Assembly (NCBI GenBank): GCA_016930715.1
Contig: JAFGGC010000002.1
Coordinates: 1-64,000, forward strand
Source: Endomicrobiales bacterium
GTDB taxonomy: Bacteria; Elusimicrobiota; Endomicrobiia; Endomicrobiales; JAFGGC01
Length of the DNA stretch: 64,000 nucleotides
Direction: 5' to 3'
Shown piece by piece: positions 36,890 through 45,105 of this stretch. Made by a program: the position numbers and the translations under genes. How positions within the stretch are numbered: position 1 is the first letter of the stretch; each line of letters starts with the position of its first letter. A model generated the notes under the pieces. The model had not been told where the DNA came from, did not search any database, and saw only the letters and a list, made by a program, of their open reading frames with translations.

Positions 36890-37807
36890 ATGGCTACAAA
36901 GATACTCATCGCTGACGACGACCCCGAGATACTTGAGCTTCTTAAGTTCACTTTTGAGTCGGAAGGATATGAGGTGCTCACGGCGGCAGACGGGGAAGAG
37001 ACATTGAAAAGCGTCAAGGATGAACATCCCGATATCGTATCCCTTGACATAAACATGCCCAAGCTTTCGGGCTACGAAGTTCTTGAAAAAATACGCGAAG
37101 ACGGAAACACCTGCCTCATACCGGTCGTCATGGTGACATCGCTCAGCAAAACGAAAGACAAGATAACCGGCATAAAGCTTGGAGCGGACGATTATCTGGA
37201 AAAGCCTTTCGAGCCTTTCGAGCTTCTTGCGCGCGTTGAAGGTATATTGAAGAGGACGGGAGAGTCCCTTTCGGCGAACCCTCTGACGAAACTGCCGGGA
37301 AACGTCACCGTCGAGGCCGAAGTAAAGAAACATCTTGACGGCGACGAAGAGTTCGCGGTCATGTACATAGACATGGACAATTTCAAAAGCTACAACGACA
37401 AGTACGGTTTTGAGAAGGGGGACAACATCATACGGCTTCTTGCCACGATTTTAAGGGCCGCGATGTCCGCCGTCGGGAGGAAGGAGGATTTTCTGGGCCA
37501 TATTGGCGGGGATGATTTTGTTATGGTGAGTTCGCCGGATGCTTCGAAGAAACTCGCCAAAATGATAATCGAATATTTCGATGATATGATACCGAAACAA
37601 TACGACGAAGAAACCAGGCAGAGGGGATTCCTGTGGGGAATAAACCGGCAGGGCCAGGAGATACAGTTTCCTCTTATGGGCGTTTCAATAGGGGTTGCTA
37701 CCGTCGAAAAAGGCAAATTTCAGCATTATTCGCAGGTGGTGGAGGCGGCAAAAATGGTACTGGAGAAGGCCAAGCAGAAAAAGGGAAGCAATTTTGAGAT
37801 AGACTGA
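36890..37807 (+). CDS. Receiver-GGDEF diguanylate cyclase
   Basis: 305-residue response regulator that would make cyclic di-GMP from two GTP. Residues 1-120 are an intact receiver with D53 (SLDINMP), T84 in MVTS and Lys in EKPF. Residues 130-305 are a GGDEF domain with signature GGDDF (206-210), a conservative variant of GGDEF or GGEEF. RKED at 197-200 lies exactly five residues before it, matching the RxxD inhibitory product-binding site, so feedback inhibition is expected. GGAGAGG precedes the ATG. It is the last gene of its operon and faces the convergent LysM/FecR gene. The PilB-type ATPase at 51443, with a possible c-di-GMP-binding N-terminus, is a plausible target. Confidence 0.92.
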   Translation: MATKILIADDDPEILELLKFTFESEGYEVLTAADGEETLKSVKDEHPDIVSLDINMPKLSGYEVLEKIREDGNTCLIPVVMVTSLSKTKDKITGIKLGADDYLEKPFEPFELLARVEGILKRTGESLSANPLTKLPGNVTVEAEVKKHLDGDEEFAVMYIDMDNFKSYNDKYGFEKGDNIIRLLATILRAAMSAVGRKEDFLGHIGGDDFVMVSSPDASKKLAKMIIEYFDDMIPKQYDEETRQRGFLWGINRQGQEIQFPLMGVSIGVATVEKGKFQHYSQVVEAAKMVLEKAKQKKGSNFEID

Positions 37808-37840
37808 TCTGTCAATGTCCGGCCGGCAATCTCTCCCGGT

Positions 37841-39355
37841 TTACTGGACAAAGAGTATTAAAACTCCCAAGATAACCACGGCTGTAAGAACACCCAGCGA
37901 TATCGACGCTATAGTTGAACCTTTTTTGGAAAAGCCGGATCTCTGGCTTTTCTGCCCTTTCTTTTTCACCGCGTGTTTAACTTTAGTGACGACTATTTCT
38001 TTCTTGGTCGTATTGCCCGCCTTGTCCTGCGCGAACAAGGTTATAAGGTTCCTTCCCTTTTTCGGCATTATTGCCGTTATGAACTTCCCGCTTGAATCCG
38101 CCATTATTTCTTTTTCGTTGATTTTCAGGAACTGGTTGGCTTCGGTTTTGCCTTCAACGGAGACGAATTCGGTGTCAACTTCTTCTTCGTTCATCGGCGT
38201 CTCGATTTCTATGGTCGGTGGAACGGTATCCACAACGAACTGCGCCGGCTGTGAAAAACGCCCCTCAAGCCCGAGCTCGTCCACGAAAGCGTATCTGTAC
38301 CAGTACATCCCGTCCGAAAAATTGTGTTTTTTAAAGCTGATGTTGATCTTGTCATTAAGGGGCTTAATTTCTTCGTAGATGATGCTGGCGAAGGAACGCG
38401 TAGTGGAAACCTGTACGTGATACTTGTTTATCATCTGACCGAGGATTTTTGAAGTCTGCTCTTTTTCCTCCCTCCTGGGGGCGGATGAGCCGACAACGGG
38501 AGCGCCGCCGGAAGGCGCGCTGATGTCAAGCTCGAATGAATCGGAAGAAATGTTTCCGGCCGTCTTGGGCTCTTTTTTGCCGGACAAGTCCGCGTTCATA
38601 TCGAGCTCGGGTTCGGGCGGCAGTATTTTAGGCAGGGAGGGGGGCTGTCTGAACTTGACTTCGGTGCCGAATCCTTTTGTCAGCGTCACGGTCCTGCCCT
38701 GCGCGGTGACGTCCACCACGCCTTCGTAAACTTCGACGAGCGTGGTCTTGTCCTCTTTAATTTTTGTTTTAAAGTCAGGCGCGGGCCCTCTCGGCTCGAT
38801 TTTCGGGTCGACTATCGAGGAGTTGGTGATGATCTTCGTGCGGGAGGCTCTCACTCCTCCCGATAAAAGGTCGATCTCTTCCTGTTTTTTCTCGGGTTTT
38901 AGTATAATGAGTGAGTTCTCGTCCATGTTAAGGAGTTCGCCGGAAGGGAACTGAACCTTTGCCCTTGACTGGCGCAGCGTCCTCAAGCCGTCCTCGTTGT
39001 AGAGCTCCATGTCTTTCCAGGCGTTCATCCATTCGGCGTTTTTGTTCCTTCTGTATTTTACCTCGTTGAGTATGTATATCAGTCTTGCCGCGCGCAGGTG
39101 TTCCTTGATAAGAAGTATCGGGACCCTGAGTTTCATTCCGGGTAGAATGACGTTCTGGTCGGTGCCAGGAATGTTGTTGAATTTAAGTATCTCGGGCCAT
39201 CTTTTCGGATCCTTGAGGTAGTAGTTTGCCACTCCCCAGAGAGTGTCTCCTTCCTTCACGGTAACTTCCTGGAGGACTTCCGGGCGCGCTTCGCCAGAAA
39301 AAAACGCCGAAAAAACGAACATGACAAGAAAAAATATCAGAGGTTTTTTATTCAT
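37841..39355 (-). CDS. LysM/FecR-domain envelope protein with C-terminal membrane anchor
   Basis: 504 residues. After a signal peptide (about 1-22), a LysM peptidoglycan-binding domain begins at about 28 (VKEGDTLWGVANYY). A FecR-like domain lies at about 105-245 (RTLRQSRAKVQFPSGELL and DVTAQGRTVTLTKGFGTEV). A Pro/Ser/Gly-rich linker and a beta-rich region lead to an Ig-like domain at about 395-470 (ITLFAQDKAGNT). A basic stretch and a hydrophobic helix (about 480-503) end the protein. It looks anchored in the membrane by its C-terminus while binding cell wall. It starts 9 bases after the stop of the histidine kinase at 39365-41521, so it is probably co-transcribed and may be part of the same envelope-sensing pathway (inference). 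Confidence 0.85.
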   Translation of the reverse strand: MNKKPLIFFLVMFVFSAFFSGEARPEVLQEVTVKEGDTLWGVANYYLKDPKRWPEILKFNNIPGTDQNVILPGMKLRVPILLIKEHLRAARLIYILNEVKYRRNKNAEWMNAWKDMELYNEDGLRTLRQSRAKVQFPSGELLNMDENSLIILKPEKKQEEIDLLSGGVRASRTKIITNSSIVDPKIEPRGPAPDFKTKIKEDKTTLVEVYEGVVDVTAQGRTVTLTKGFGTEVKFRQPPSLPKILPPEPELDMNADLSGKKEPKTAGNISSDSFELDISAPSGGAPVVGSSAPRREEKEQTSKILGQMINKYHVQVSTTRSFASIIYEEIKPLNDKINISFKKHNFSDGMYWYRYAFVDELGLEGRFSQPAQFVVDTVPPTIEIETPMNEEEVDTEFVSVEGKTEANQFLKINEKEIMADSSGKFITAIMPKKGRNLITLFAQDKAGNTTKKEIVVTKVKHAVKKKGQKSQRSGFSKKGSTIASISLGVLTAVVILGVLILFVQ

Positions 39356-39364
39356 ATAGTCCGA

Positions 39365-41521
39365 CTAATTCCTTTGGGGATCTTTCTGTTGAGCGTTCAT
39401 CAGGGGTTCGGGGTTCTTGGGGAGGGTGAAAATGAATTTCGAACCTTCCCCGAGTTTCGATTCAACCCAGATTTTACCGAGATGGGCCTCAACTATGTGT
39501 TTGCATATCGTGAGTCCGAGCCCGGTTCCGCCTTTTCTTTGGCCCGCGACCTGCTGGAATTTTGTAAAAATCTTTTCAACGTATTCAGGAGGTATGCCCT
39601 CGCCCTGGTCGGAGACGGTCGCCTGGATGCCGTTTTCGTGTTCCGACAGGTTTGCGGTCACAACGCTACCATCATACGAAAATTTTAAGGCGTTGCCAAG
39701 CAGATTGGAAAAAACTCTTTCTATAAGATCGGGGTCGCATTTTATCCTGGGGAAATGCTCTGGGGCGGCGTTGAGCTTTATCTTGACGTTCTTCTTCAGG
39801 GCGAGCCCTTCGGAAATCTCGATGGATTTCTGCGCTATGGTCTTCAGGTCGCATTCGGAAAGATTTATCGTCATCCTTCCGGATTCGAGCTTGGCTATGT
39901 CGAGTATGTCGTTTATGAGGCCCAGGAGCTTCAATGAGGCGCTGTCCATGACCGACAGCATCTTCTTCTGCTGTTCCGATATCGGCCCGGCGACCCCGTC
40001 CATCAGGAACTTCAGAAAACCTCTGATGGAAGTCATTGGATTTCTCAGGTCGTGGGTTATAGAATGAAGAAAATCGTCCTTCATTCTGTCGAGTTCTTTT
40101 TCGAGCGTTATGTTCCGCAAGACCGTGACGAGCCCTATCTTTTCGTTGTTCTGCGGAGAGATGACCTCTTCCGTCTTGAAGAGATAATACCGCGCGAGTT
40201 CTTTCATGGAGAGGTTGACCTCGAACGCGTTGTTCTCTTCCGGGTTGGTTATGATGGATTCGAAGGCCTTTTTCATCTCCTGGTTCTTCGCTATGGCGGA
40301 AATGGACTGCTCCTGCCATCCCGCGTCGGGAAGCTCAAGGAGCTCCTTGGCCAGTTTGTTGGCTATCTGTATCCTGCCTTCGTCGTCGGTCATGACTATG
40401 CCGTCCGGTATCGAGAATATGACCGCTTCCGTCTTTGTTTTTTCAGCGACGATCTTGTCCACCTGCAGCTTGTCGAAGCGGTCAAGCTCCATGGTCATGT
40501 CGTTGAACGTTTCCGCCAGGTTCTGCAGTTCGTCCCTCGTGCTGACCATGACTTTCTGGGAAAAATCCCTGTTCGCGATGTGCCTTGCGGCTTCGGTTAT
40601 GCGCACTATGGGCCTTGTCAGGCCCCTTGCTATGGAAAGGGCAAGAAACGAAGCGGCCGCGATGCTTATTAGTATGAGTATTAGCGCCTGTTTCTGCATT
40701 TTGGAAACGGACACGTATGCCTCGGATTTGTCCTGCTGTATAACGACACCCCAGGAAAGGCCCTGAACCGGAGCGTAAGCCCCGACTATTTTCTTGTTCG
40801 TCTGGGGGTGCACGTACTCGCTTGAACCGACGCTCACCGCGCTCAGAAGTTGTTCGACTATGGGTAGTTCAAGGGCCGAAGTCTTGTTCTTTGCCAACGC
40901 CACGTCCTTGTGGGCGATTATCTCGCCTTTTTTGTTGACCACGAAGGCGTAGCCGGTCGAGGCGATCCTGGTGTTCGCGATCTCGTCCCACAGGGTTTTG
41001 AGGGTTATTGTCGTGTATAGGCAGTGGTCTTTTCCGAGGGGGTAGATGATGTTCATCCTGGGCTCGTCCTCCACGAAATAGACGTCGCTGATGGCGGAGT
41101 TCTTGGGCTGTTTCCAGAATTCCCTGAACGTTTCGTCGTTTGACCTTGAGACGAGTCGGGGGTCTTTGAGAAGCGCCGGGTTGTAGGCCTTGAGAAGCTC
41201 CTCTCCTTTTTTTGACACGATGGAAACCGAAGCAAAGTTTTCATTGGTGTCAAGAAGAGCCTGAAGCACGGACTGGCGGTCGGTCCAAGTCATCTGCGCC
41301 GAAAGCGTTTTTAGTATGTATTGTATCTCCCGTTCGAGGTTTTTGAGATGGGTGCTCACGTCGTTGGCGATGTTAGTGGCCGTGTTCGTGTGCAATTCAA
41401 GAATCGCGGCCTGCATGCCCTCCCGGTTTATCTGAATGGTACGGATACCGACAATGGCGGCTGGTATTACCGCAAGCAGAACCAGGATGAGGACGAACTT
41501 CGGGAAAAGTTTAAGTCGCAT
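39365..41521 (-). CDS. Membrane sensor histidine kinase (Cache-HAMP-PAS-HisKA-HATPase)
   Basis: 718-residue sensor kinase. It has an N-terminal transmembrane helix (about 8-28), an extracytoplasmic Cache domain (about 35-275, with STGYAFVVNKKGEIIAHK), a second helix (about 280-300), HAMP (about 300-355) and PAS (about 360-470; IPDGIVMTDDEGRIQ). HisKA carries phospho-acceptor His490 (SITHDLRNPM), and the C-terminal HATPase has GGTGLGLTICKHIVE. It resembles the kinase at 31075 but adds a PAS domain. A good minus-strand promoter lies about 60 bases upstream. The LysM/FecR gene follows directly. The partner regulator is probably among the receiver proteins at 36-38 kb (inference). Confidence 0.93.
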   Translation of the reverse strand: MRLKLFPKFVLILVLLAVIPAAIVGIRTIQINREGMQAAILELHTNTATNIANDVSTHLKNLEREIQYILKTLSAQMTWTDRQSVLQALLDTNENFASVSIVSKKGEELLKAYNPALLKDPRLVSRSNDETFREFWKQPKNSAISDVYFVEDEPRMNIIYPLGKDHCLYTTITLKTLWDEIANTRIASTGYAFVVNKKGEIIAHKDVALAKNKTSALELPIVEQLLSAVSVGSSEYVHPQTNKKIVGAYAPVQGLSWGVVIQQDKSEAYVSVSKMQKQALILILISIAAASFLALSIARGLTRPIVRITEAARHIANRDFSQKVMVSTRDELQNLAETFNDMTMELDRFDKLQVDKIVAEKTKTEAVIFSIPDGIVMTDDEGRIQIANKLAKELLELPDAGWQEQSISAIAKNQEMKKAFESIITNPEENNAFEVNLSMKELARYYLFKTEEVISPQNNEKIGLVTVLRNITLEKELDRMKDDFLHSITHDLRNPMTSIRGFLKFLMDGVAGPISEQQKKMLSVMDSASLKLLGLINDILDIAKLESGRMTINLSECDLKTIAQKSIEISEGLALKKNVKIKLNAAPEHFPRIKCDPDLIERVFSNLLGNALKFSYDGSVVTANLSEHENGIQATVSDQGEGIPPEYVEKIFTKFQQVAGQRKGGTGLGLTICKHIVEAHLGKIWVESKLGEGSKFIFTLPKNPEPLMNAQQKDPQRN

Positions 41522-41577
41522 ATTTATGCTGCGCGCTGACTACCGGAATACGGCCCGAAGGACCGGTCATTACGGTT

Positions 41578-41606
41578 ATTTTACTGAAAAAGTGTTAAAA
41601 AGTCAA
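41578..41606 (-). promoter_or_regulatory. Promoter of histidine kinase-LysM/FecR operon
   Basis: Reading the minus strand: TTGACT (41606-41601), a 17-base spacer, then TAAAAT (41583-41578). Both boxes are 5 of 6 matches. The predicted start is about 50 bases before the ATG at 41521. Confidence 0.72.
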
Positions 41607-41649
41607 AATATTTCTTGTTTCGGACCATGCGCGGAATGCGGCCGGGCTG

Positions 41650-42828
41650 TCACTGGCACTGGGCGAGCTTGGTGAGGAGTTCTTTTTTTGTTTTTGTGAA
41701 CCTGTTCATTTCGTTCTTGGGGATTTGTGTTTTTGAAGCGAACCTGAGTTTCAGGGGATTGATGAAGGCGCCGTTTTTGGTCATTCTGAAATCCAAGTGT
41801 GGCCCGGTCGATAAACCGGTCGAACCCACGTAGCCTATTACCTGGCCCTGCTTGACTTTTTTTCCGTGCCTTATGCCCTTGGCGTAGCCGTGAAGGTGGC
41901 CGTACGAAGATGTGTATCCGTTGGCGTGGCGGATGGTTATGTATTTTCCGAAGCCCCCTTTACGGCCGGCAAACGTGACCGTGCCGTCGCCCAGCGCGGA
42001 AACGGGCGTTCCGATGGGCGCCGCGTAGTCGATGCCGAGATGCGGCCTGTAATATTTGAGGATAGGATGGAAGCGTTTGCGAGAAAAGTATGAGCTTATT
42101 CTCCTGTACTGCAGGGGGGCTCTTAAGAAGGCGCTCTCGAGAGACTTGCCTGACGGCGCGAAATAGCCGCCGTTCCCTTTTTTGTCCGAGTAGTACAGGG
42201 CCGTGTAGGTTTCCCCGGACGCGACGTATTGCGCGGCGAGAATCTGTCCGTTCATGACCCGCCCGTCTTCCACCGTTATTTTTTCCCAGACTATTCTATA
42301 GGTATCGCCGTTCCTCGGCTCGGTGAGGAAATCTATCTGCCAGGCGAAGATATCCGCGAAATCCACTATGAGGTCGGCGGCATAGCCCTCCCCGGTCATC
42401 GATTCCCAAAGGGAATTTTTTATGATGCCCGAAGCGGCCTCGATCGTCGTCTTCGCTTTCTTGGTGAGCTTAGAGGCGGTCGGGCCAGACGATGTATTTT
42501 CAACGCGGTAGTAGTCAAGGCCGTCGCCGCAGTAGGTGAGCACGAACCACTCGTTGGCCGTTGAAAGTATTATGTCGTAGTGGTCGCCTGCCTTGCATTT
42601 TGACGGTGGGAAAACGGAAGAGAAGGCTTTCGTTATCTCGTATCTTGCGCGCGGCGGCAGTTCGAGCTCCCCGAGGCTGCCGTCAAGGGTGTCACCCATG
42701 TTCAAGGTGACGGTCTTCGCGATTTTTATTGGCTCGTTTCTATTTCCACAAGAAAAAACTCCGGCCAGTATGGCCGGAACAAACAGCATCAGCAGTGTTT
42801 TCCGCGTTGCGGGTCCAAATTTCGGCAT
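41650..42828 (-). CDS. Lipoprotein M23-family (LytM) peptidoglycan endopeptidase
   Basis: 392 residues from the ATG at 42828. A longer frame from a TTG at 42867 is less likely because it puts extra polar residues before the signal. The signal peptide ends in a lipobox, VFSC, so it is probably a lipoprotein. A central region with OapA/LysM-like features precedes the C-terminal M23 zinc metallopeptidase domain, whose ligands are visible: H and D in HLGIDYAAP, and the H-x-H of SYGHLHGY/PHLDFRM. It would cleave peptide crosslinks of the cell wall. The layout (N-terminal domain, then M23, about 390-450 residues) is like the MepM/YebA group. It is divergent from atpB. Confidence 0.9.
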   Translation of the reverse strand: MPKFGPATRKTLLMLFVPAILAGVFSCGNRNEPIKIAKTVTLNMGDTLDGSLGELELPPRARYEITKAFSSVFPPSKCKAGDHYDIILSTANEWFVLTYCGDGLDYYRVENTSSGPTASKLTKKAKTTIEAASGIIKNSLWESMTGEGYAADLIVDFADIFAWQIDFLTEPRNGDTYRIVWEKITVEDGRVMNGQILAAQYVASGETYTALYYSDKKGNGGYFAPSGKSLESAFLRAPLQYRRISSYFSRKRFHPILKYYRPHLGIDYAAPIGTPVSALGDGTVTFAGRKGGFGKYITIRHANGYTSSYGHLHGYAKGIRHGKKVKQGQVIGYVGSTGLSTGPHLDFRMTKNGAFINPLKLRFASKTQIPKNEMNRFTKTKKELLTKLAQCQ

Positions 42829-42894
42829 AACTTCATATATTTTACAAGATTTACGCTGATTTGGCAAACCTTGGTGTTTCTACGTCGGAAATGA

Positions 42895-42923
42895 TTGACA
42901 ATGCATTAAAAATATGATAAACA
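42895..42923 (+). promoter_or_regulatory. Promoter candidate for atp operon
   Basis: An exact TTGACA (42895-42900), a 17-base spacer, then a poor -10, TAAACA (42918-42923). It would leave a leader of only about six bases before the atpB ATG at 42937, which also lacks a ribosome binding site. Confidence 0.4.
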
Positions 42924-42936
42924 AACAATCTAAAAC

Positions 42937-43647
42937 ATGATATCCCTTGCGCCCGAGAAGGTCATACAAATCAGCGGTCTGAGCGTTACCAATACAGTGG
43001 CTGCGACGCTGCTCACGGATGCGGTGCTGATTGCGTTTGTGTGGGTGGTCTACAGGAAAGTGGCGCTCGCGCCCGGGGGGGTCCAGAACGCCGTTGAAAT
43101 ATTCGTCGAAGCGTTCCATAATCTGACCGAGCAGGTTGCTGGCTCCCGTGTTAAAAGCATCTTTCCCTGGTTCGCGAGCCTCTTCATCTTCATATTTTTT
43201 TCGAATTTTCTGGCGCTGCTTCCGGGCTACGGCGTCTTTGGCCTGGAAGAACACCACAAAATAGTGCCTTTCTTGAGAGCCCCCTCAAGCGACCTTAACG
43301 TCACGCTGGGCCTTGCCCTGGTTTCGGTCGCGGCCAGCCACGTCTTGAGCGTGAAATACGTTGGTTTGTGGGGATACCTCAAGCATTTCTTCTCGATAAA
43401 TCCGTTGTTTCTTTTCATAGGTATTCTGGAACTTGTTTCGGAAGGAACCAAGCTCGTTTCGCTGTCGTTCAGGCTCTTTGGGAACATATTTGCGGGCGAT
43501 GTGGTGCTCGGACAGGTGTCGTCGTACCTCTCGTTTCTGGCGCCGGTCCCGTTCCTGATGCTTGAGGTGGTAGTGGCGGTAGTGCAGGCCCTCGTGTTCG
43601 CCATGCTTACAATGGTTTTCATGAGCGTCTTGACGGAAAAGCATTAA
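42937..43647 (+). CDS. atpB: F-type ATP synthase subunit a
   Basis: 236-residue integral membrane subunit forming the ion half-channels next to the c-ring. The family hallmark SFRLFGNIFAGDVVLG, with the essential Arg, is present near residues 175-190. About five or six hydrophobic helices are visible. It is the first gene of the atpBEFHAGDC operon; no atpI precedes it. The ATG lacks a clear Shine-Dalgarno sequence, and the possible promoter gives an almost leaderless transcript. Confidence 0.97.
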   Translation: MISLAPEKVIQISGLSVTNTVAATLLTDAVLIAFVWVVYRKVALAPGGVQNAVEIFVEAFHNLTEQVAGSRVKSIFPWFASLFIFIFFSNFLALLPGYGVFGLEEHHKIVPFLRAPSSDLNVTLGLALVSVAASHVLSVKYVGLWGYLKHFFSINPLFLFIGILELVSEGTKLVSLSFRLFGNIFAGDVVLGQVSSYLSFLAPVPFLMLEVVVAVVQALVFAMLTMVFMSVLTEKH

Positions 43648-43663
43648 TGTAGTATTCGGTGTT

Positions 43664-43991
<328 letters not shown>

Positions 43992-43995
43992 CAGC

Positions 43996-44080
43996 GATTA
44001 CACAGATTCTGTAAACCGATTACGCAGATGAACCAAAAGATTTTAATCCGTGTAATCAGCAGTTAATAATCTGTGCAATC
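43996..44080. repeat. Dispersed GATTACAC palindromic element, copy 3 (inside atp operon)
   Basis: The outer arms are GATTACACAGATT (43996-44008) and AATCTGTGCAATC (44068-44080). The inner arms are GATTACGCAGAT (44018-44029) and AATCCGTGTAATC (44045-44057). It begins 4 bases after the atpE stop and ends 14 bases before the atpF ATG, so it is transcribed within the operon. Confidence 0.88.
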
Positions 44081-44094
44081 AATAAAGGTTTTAA

Positions 44095-44604
44095 ATGGAG
44101 ATTCTCGGAAAATTCGGTTTTGACCTGAAGCTTTTTGTCGGGCAGATAGTCAATTTCTTGATACTTTTTGTCATATTCAAGAAATTCCTGTACGTTCCGC
44201 TGATGAACGCCATGAGGGAGCGCCAGGCCAGGATAAAAGAAGGGCTTGAGAACGCCGAAAAGACCAAAAAGATCCTTGAAGAAACCCGAAAAGACCGCGA
44301 GAACGTGCTTAAGAGAACGGGGCTTGAAGCAACGGAGATAATAGAGAATTCCAAGCGGGCCGCCGAGCAACTCAGGCAGGAAATGGAGAAGAAATCGAGG
44401 GTCGAGTCCGAAAAAATAGTTCTTCAGGCGAAAAACGAGGCCCAGGCCGAAATGATGCGCATGGAAAAGGATCTGAAAGGGATGTCCCTCGACCTGTCGC
44501 AGAAGATCCTCGAGAATCTCGTGAAGACGCTGTTTACCGAGGAAGAAAAGGAAAGGATACTTAAAAAAGCCCTCGAAAAACTCAAAGAGAATCCCGAAAG
44601 ATGA
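44095..44604 (+). CDS. atpF: F-type ATP synthase subunit b
   Basis: 169-residue peripheral stalk subunit. One N-terminal transmembrane helix (about residues 10-32, LFVGQIVNFLILFVIFKKFL) is followed by a long charged helix rich in Glu, Lys, Arg and Ala, ready to dimerise as a coiled coil. The length is normal. It overlaps atpH by four bases (ATGA), which indicates translational coupling. Confidence 0.95.
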   Translation: MEILGKFGFDLKLFVGQIVNFLILFVIFKKFLYVPLMNAMRERQARIKEGLENAEKTKKILEETRKDRENVLKRTGLEATEIIENSKRAAEQLRQEMEKKSRVESEKIVLQAKNEAQAEMMRMEKDLKGMSLDLSQKILENLVKTLFTEEEKERILKKALEKLKENPER

Positions 44605-44954
44605 ACAAGGCGTCATTAAAAATACTTGCAGGTCTTACCGCGCGCTCGAGAGAAGTCGGCAGAGAGGTGCGGAGCCACGTGCTCAAAAAACTCAGCAGGC
44701 AGGATCTCAAGAAGTTCCTTTACTTCCTGAGGGAAGAGCTCAGGTATAACAAGGTCACGGTCAAGCTGGCGCAGGCTCCGAAGAAAGACATTGAAGCCAT
44801 GTTCTTGTCTCATTTTCCTTCGAAGGATGTGGATTTTGCTAAAGAAGCGTCGATAGGCGCGGGTTACGAGATAACCGACGGCGACGACGTGATAAGGATG
44901 AGCGTCAGAAGTATAATCGAAAGGACGATAGGCAGGATCAAGCAAGACTTATGA
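44601..44954 (+). CDS. atpH: F-type ATP synthase subunit delta, unusually short
   Basis: 117 residues, against about 175-180 for a typical delta/OSCP subunit, which links the peripheral stalk to the top of F1. The C-terminal part (DFAKEASIGAGYEITDGDDV, then an Arg-Ser-Ile-Ile stretch) matches the conserved OSCP C-terminal domain. The N-terminal six-helix bundle that binds the alpha subunits is shortened. The identity rests on its position between atpF and atpA and on that C-terminus. The reading frame is intact, so it is short rather than broken. A 151-base gap separates it from atpA. Confidence 0.8.
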   Translation: MNKASLKILAGLTARSREVGREVRSHVLKKLSRQDLKKFLYFLREELRYNKVTVKLAQAPKKDIEAMFLSHFPSKDVDFAKEASIGAGYEITDGDDVIRMSVRSIIERTIGRIKQDL

Positions 44955-45105
44955 AGCAGGCGAGGAGAACTTCGTTCTTGGTGAAGCATGACAGGAATGC
45001 CCCGCCACTGCGGCGCGGCGGGTCAATCGAGCGGTTGATATGATTTTGGTTGTGGCTTCGCGAGATGGTTTTTGGAAAATTAATCGAAAGTAGAGGTGCT
45101 GTCGT

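Noticed and set aside
44951-45043. 30-codon frame starting in an ATGA overlap with the atpH stop
   Set aside because: The overlap suggests coupling, but the product is short, basic and unlike any known peptide, and it covers a GC hairpin. Probably chance.
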